Shown here piece by piece: positions 59,312 to 64,000 of a stretch of DNA of 64,000 nucleotides. The notes beneath the pieces are model-generated. The model searched no databases. It saw only the letters and a list, made by a program, of their open reading frames with translations, and was not told the DNA's origin. Numbering within the stretch: the stretch's first letter is position 1; each line of letters opens with the position of its first letter. Position numbers and translations under genes: made by a program. Source of the stretch: Amaurobius ferox (taxonomy: Eukaryota; Arthropoda; Arachnida; Araneae; Amaurobiidae); the NCBI GenBank assembly GCA_951213105.1, contig OX578149.1, positions 4,439,606-4,503,605 of the forward strand, in the 5' to 3' direction.

Positions 59312-59811
59312 CCCTATCTCCCTCCTTTTTAACAAAAAAATCCTCCTCTTTGAAAAATTAAGGATTTCCCCAAACGACACACCGCCCAATAATTTTAGAC
59401 TGAAATGCAAAAGTAATTGCTAATTCAGAACAACAAACGATATTTAATTACAGCAAAACATAAAATAAGAAAAGGTTATATTTTTGAACATCAGTGTTCA
59501 TGACCCAAATGGGGGTATTAATTTTGTTGATTACTAAAATGTGTTCGTTACTCCTCCTTTCCGTTATCTCCCTCCTTTTTAACAAAAAAATCCTCCTCTT
59601 TGAAAAATTAAGGATTTCCCCAAACGACACACCGCCCAATAATTTTAGACTGAAATGCAAAAGTAATTGCTAATTCAGAACAACAAACGATATTTAATTA
59701 CAGCAAAACATAAAATAAGAAAAGGTTATATTTTTGAACATCAGTGTTCATGACCCAAATGGGGGTATTAATTTTGTTGATTACTAAAATGTGTTCGTTA
59801 CTAAAATGGAA
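59312..59811. repeat. 250-bp perfect tandem duplication
   Basis: Two copies of about 240 bp (59312-59553 and 59562-59803), offset by exactly 250 bp, appear identical by eye. A short cctcctttccgt-type joint lies between them. Noncoding: the frame at 59448-59660 merely spans the joint. Confidence 0.9.
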
Positions 59812-59984
59812 GTCATAAAAAGGTGTATATAAGGTCCGGTCATGGTCAATCCAAATTTAATCCATAGAAAAAAAAAATTAAACAACTTTATGACCCATCT
59901 AGCACAATATGTTAATATAAATGTAATATAATATGCTTATCAATAACACATATTGTCTGCCAATAATAAAAAGAAAATTATTGC

Positions 59985-60745
59985 AGCACTTGACTTCCTC
60001 TGCCTAATTTTTACTTCTTTCACAGCGAAAAATATCCACAGCATACTATTTTTAGCACTGAATCAATATCGCTTCCATTGAAATTGGGCTCTTTTGGTCA
60101 TTTGTTAATTAAACAAAATGACTTATCAACTGTAAATCTTCCGTCCAAATGCAATTAACATTATCCCGTGAAATGCATTGCTATTAACGAATTCTTTCAC
60201 GTCAAAATACAGAACTAATAAAATCATAAAAAGCAATTTTTCTAGCGAATGGAACTAACTAGATCCACGAGAACAGTCACAACAGATAGGTAGCATTACA
60301 CTGCATATGAAAAGCGACTCTATTGGATGATGCTTACCATTCTGTTAATTTTATATAATTTTTGTATATTTATTTTTAAACGTGCAATATCGCCAGAAAC
60401 GATTCGTAGAACATACAATGTGTTGTTCTACAATTCGTTTTGAAATGAAACATAACGTATGAAAGGATTATTTATGGATCATTATTGAAGGTTCAAAACT
60501 TCATCCAAAAATGGGTCTTCCGAACATTCGATCGCATTTTAAAAATGAATTCAGTTCCAGTATTCATGGATTGTAATAATCGTAAAAAATTGCGCCCCAA
60601 ACGCTCCATTCGTTCGTGAGATATCACATTCAGGACATTCATCGCTTCATAAACGTTCTGTTCGAGTTGAGGGATGCTTGAAACGTGCTCTTACGTCGGA
60701 AAGTCGCATTCGAATGTTCGACCCCATTGTATGTAGGGGAAATAA
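59985..60745 (+). repeat. R2 repeat copy
   Basis: Matches the middle and right part of 14824-15755: tagatccacgagaa, gaacattcgatcgca, tcgttcgtgagat-like text and cgaatgttcgacccc. The terminal hairpin is decayed. Confidence 0.6.
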
Positions 60746-62157
60746 TAACAAGTACCTTGGTGAAAGATTAGCCCCTTTTAAAGCAAGGTAGCACTGAATT
60801 AGAAATGACAACATTTCATTTGCGCTGTTCAATATCTTACGGCTGTGATCTTGCAATATCCAATATTAAAATTATCATTGTCCAATATTAAAACATTATT
60901 TTGAGATGTGCGAAGAGATTCACAGTGAATGAATGTCTAGAACATAATTAAAGACTATTTATGTATCAAATTATAGAATCCTAAAAATTTCGATAGCATG
61001 AATATGTTCCTTACCTGATCATTATCCCACTTTATCCAAACGCGAGAGTGAGTATTTCGGCGAAGAAATGAAACTTTTTCACCCGCCTCTACTTTTCATA
61101 GCAAACTTGCCATCTCATCCTTTGCAGCTGCCTTTTCAGGTGCGCATGCGCAAAAATTAAAATCACTTAACGAACCCAATCAAATGCTTCAAAATGTACC
61201 CTTCCAATTTTTTACCTTTTTTTCTTTTCCTTTTTCTGCTTTGGTATTTAATAACACATTATTTAAGAAATTCAACTTTATTTTCCCCTATAACAATATA
61301 GGATTGGGAAAAGTGTATTCTAAGAAAATCGAGCATTTGAATTCGAATTTTCGAAAGATTAACACAAGAGCATTGCATTCTGGGATTTCTAATCCTGAGA
61401 CTCTGTCCGAAAACGGAATCCGAAATCCAGAGTGACTAGAGATAGAAAAATCGCGGAATTTCAAAATAATCTACCATTTTAATTTACGAAGGTAACTTAT
61501 ATTCATTGGCCGATTTTGTAATTAACAATATTTCTTTAGATATATATATAATTTTTTTCTGAAAATTATATTTTGATTCCTCAAAATTTCTGAAAATTTT
61601 CAACAAAATTCTCAACAAAAGAAATATTGGATATCCTTGAGTATGTTTCTTATTTTTATACTAAAACTGAACTTACATTATAAGCAATGCATTCAAGATC
61701 GCGCTCCCACTGCAGATAACACCATTTATGTATCGGTTTTCACTCTTGCGCGTTTATCAGCATGGAACCTATAGTACCTGTAATGACAACAAAAAACTTG
61801 CCATGTACTGCACTTTTGCGAACCAGGGAGACTGACCTGTTCCTTTCTTCCACGCAGCCAGCTTCAAATTTTAAAGAGATTGGGCTGAATAGGCTGATCT
61901 CCATAGAAGTTCGTAGAACAAGATTTTGCTATCCCAGCATATATAGTGTAATGCGTAGGGTGATATTATGATGGGGCTTAAAAATAGGACTTTCGGATTT
62001 GGATGGCTCTATATGTTTTGAGCTTCCCTCATTATGAATGAACCTTTTTTCAATAATGTCTGTCTGTGGCCATGATATATATATATATATAAATAAAAAT
62101 TGAAAGATTTTAATCCAAGAAATAGAATTAAATTCGGTATGATTATTTCAACCAGTT
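60746..62157. other. no recognised gene
   Basis: Short frames (61184-61435, 61762-61971) have no recognisable motif. There is a (TA)n tract near 62077-62091. Confidence 0.4.
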
Positions 62158-62405
62158 AAAGCCGAAAACTCGAATTCGAGTTTTCAACCGGAAGAGCACG
62201 TTTTAAGCACCCCTGAACTCGAATCGAAAGTTTTTGATGATTGTGTGTACGTGTTGTTGATGTAATATCTCGCGAACGAATAGAGCGATTTGAACGTAAT
62301 TTAGTACGACTATTACAGTCAGTGAATACTGGAATCCTACTGATTTTCAACAGAATCGAATGCTTGGAAGACCCCTCTATTTTGGAATTAATTTTTGAGG
62401 AAATC
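62158..62405 (-). repeat. R2 repeat fragment
   Basis: Minus-strand piece of R2 beginning at ctcgaattcgagttttc and running into the middle region (ttggaagacccctctatt). Both ends are missing. Confidence 0.55.
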
Positions 62406-62939
62406 ATTTAAAAAATCAAGATCTTCAATAATGATAAAGTGGACACCAGGTATGTACCGGAACACAGAAGCTTACATGCCCGTGTAGAGGGCGATTCAAC
62501 AACTTGCCTCCCGTTGGCAACTTCATTGACATCTTTGTTGTTGAGCATTTTCGGTTGTTTTGTGCTTTTTGAATTATTATGGTGATAATATCGGAACTAT
62601 TTATAACATTATATTATTTTTAATCTTTCTTCGGGCGATTTGAAGATTCTTTTGGTACCACTTTTTTTGCAAGTCCAATTATGTGTCAGTGAATTTTTTA
62701 GTACTTTATTTTGAACTGTATTCAGTGTACACTTATTGCATAGTGGCATCTCCATTTATTTAATTTATAAATCTTTAAATCTTAAAAATTTAAAAAATAT
62801 CAAACCGAATATAATTCTCAGATGTTTCCAATATTATTTCACCATTTGCGGTAATGCTGTCTATTAACTTTAAATTTCTTAAATTCTATATATTACTAAT
62901 TAAAAATGTGTTGTTGTTGCTCATAACCTCCTATTTCGG
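62406..62939. other. no recognised gene
   Basis: AT-rich spacer. Nothing recognised. Confidence 0.4.
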
Positions 62940-63206
62940 TCGAACCACAAACAGGACCAGTGATGCCAGAAGAAGGACAAAGAATGACACAAGACGAGAT
63001 CACAAAGTTTTTTTATTAACACAAACAAGCATCACTGACGAAGGTCTGGGGGGGGGGGGTGCAGCTTCACATTTGGCGAGGACCCAGAAGGCGGAAGACT
63101 GACTTCATCCTCAAGAAAACATCCATGCCTTACTCGGGATTCGAACCCAAGCCCACTAGACAGCAGTCGGAGACGCTATCCACTTCACCGCCTGGGCGGC
63201 AATTAA
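62940..63206 (-). mobile_element. tRNA-like SINE, third family (tentative)
   Basis: On the minus strand from 63206 a tRNA-like head has ggtgaagtggatagcg (A-box-like) and a B box GGGTTCGAATCC (about 63142-63153). A noncoding body with a C-run (plus-strand G-run, 63049-63059) follows. The head does not fold as a complete tRNA. It shares no body with SINE-T. Confidence 0.5.
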
Positions 63207-63247
63207 AAATGTATATGTGCTTAGCGTATCTTTTGCCATTCTTCAGC

Positions 63248-64000
63248 CATTTTTACTTTTCCTACAACACATGGTAATGTATAGGGAAAGTATTGGAATC
63301 ATACCGCAAATCGTAACTCGAGTTTTCGACGGATCTACACTTTTTGAAACCTCTAGAACACTAAAAAACTACAACACGTCTGTGCGTGTGTGACTGTGTG
63401 TGTGTGTGTCTGTCTGTCTGTGCAATGTGTGTATTCATCCTAATTGAAATATTAATTGACCGAATTTCATAAAATTTTGTCAGGTAAGTTCCTTGTGAGT
63501 GACCCTGGTGCTGATTAGATTTTGGTATGATTTGGGATAAAAAAAAACTGCCTTTTTTTGTTAAATGACCAGCAAAAATTGTCTGTATCCATTCTATCTA
63601 AAAACTGTAATAGACTATATTTTAAAAAATTTGGTAGATAAGTCCCTTGTGGGTGAACCTGGTGCTGATTAGATTTGTGTACGATCCCGAAAAAAAGAAC
63701 CTGCTTTTTTTTTTTTAGCGAAATGGTCCGCAAAAATCGTCCAAATCTGAAAGAAAAGACTATGTATGTTGACATGCACCCATTAAACGCTTGTTTTACA
63801 TGTAATGTTTGATGATGAAAAGAATAAGAGCAACTCCATTACTCTAGGACTAGCCGTTTTCGAGATATTTTAGTTTTTTCACATTTTTGCTACGCCGGTT
63901 TCGAGAATAAGTCCAATTACCCAATGAAAACGAAATCGGAATCAAAAGTGTCAATTCAGTGTCATTTCAATTAATGATGAGTGTTATTTACTGAAATTAA
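63248..64000 (-). repeat. R1 repeat, running off the window
   Basis: Minus-strand R1 from its terminal hairpin (63248-63295) through both internal modules. It continues past the window end before the cccacatcagat terminus is reached. Confidence 0.8.

Overview
This window looks like repeat-dense, AT-rich intergenic DNA of an arthropod, most likely a chelicerate (a spider is my best guess). It has no operons, no bacterial gene organisation and no complete host protein-coding gene that I can recognise. Nearly every interpretable segment is a mobile element or a relic of one. The organism call rests on the kinds of elements present (I/R1-like and Jockey-like LINEs, Tc1 and hAT transposons, tRNA-derived SINEs, a Penelope-like reverse transcriptase), not on a host gene, so it is an inference.

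Layout. 1-9300: SINE copies, several copies of an unclassified 0.8-kb repeat called R1 here, and a foldback element. 9475-9994: a solo LTR. 13290-20065: a thicket of R1/R2 repeats, a TIR element, a perfect 56-bp palindrome and a segmental duplication. 20066-24264: a quiet stretch in which I recognise nothing. 24265-30372: a Tc1-family transposon split by a hAT transposon, which itself received a deletion derivative of its own family and a tandem pair of SINEs. 30580-31270: a 5'-truncated LINE copy. 31537-33600: a THAP-like relic with an apparent intron. 33700-34340: a Jockey-like LINE tail. 35885-37330: more repeats and a second tRNA-like SINE family. 38139-38518: a SINE headed by 5S rRNA. About 38535-45705: a nearly full-length I/R1-group LINE with an intact 1174-residue ORF2. 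46421-50420: complex satellite arrays. 52750-54072: a decayed Penelope-like reverse transcriptase. 55548-56822: a second Tc1 relic. 57412-64000: a SINE, a 250-bp perfect duplication, R2/R1 copies and a third tRNA-like SINE.

How the parts work together. The main result is a SINE/LINE system. The SINEs have a tRNA-like head and a 3' terminus shared with the LINEs at 30580-31270 and 45646-45705. That terminus folds into a hairpin whose stem is kept by compensatory changes (CCGTCC/GGACGG in the SINE and LINE-B, CCACAC/GTGTGG in LINE-A). This suggests the LINE reverse transcriptase recognises the shape and mobilises the SINE. One copy (38139-38518) has a 5S rRNA sequence placed in front of a tRNA-like part that has lost its B box. 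A 16-bp target duplication encloses the whole unit, so the 5S-tRNA-LINE-tail chimera moved as one element.
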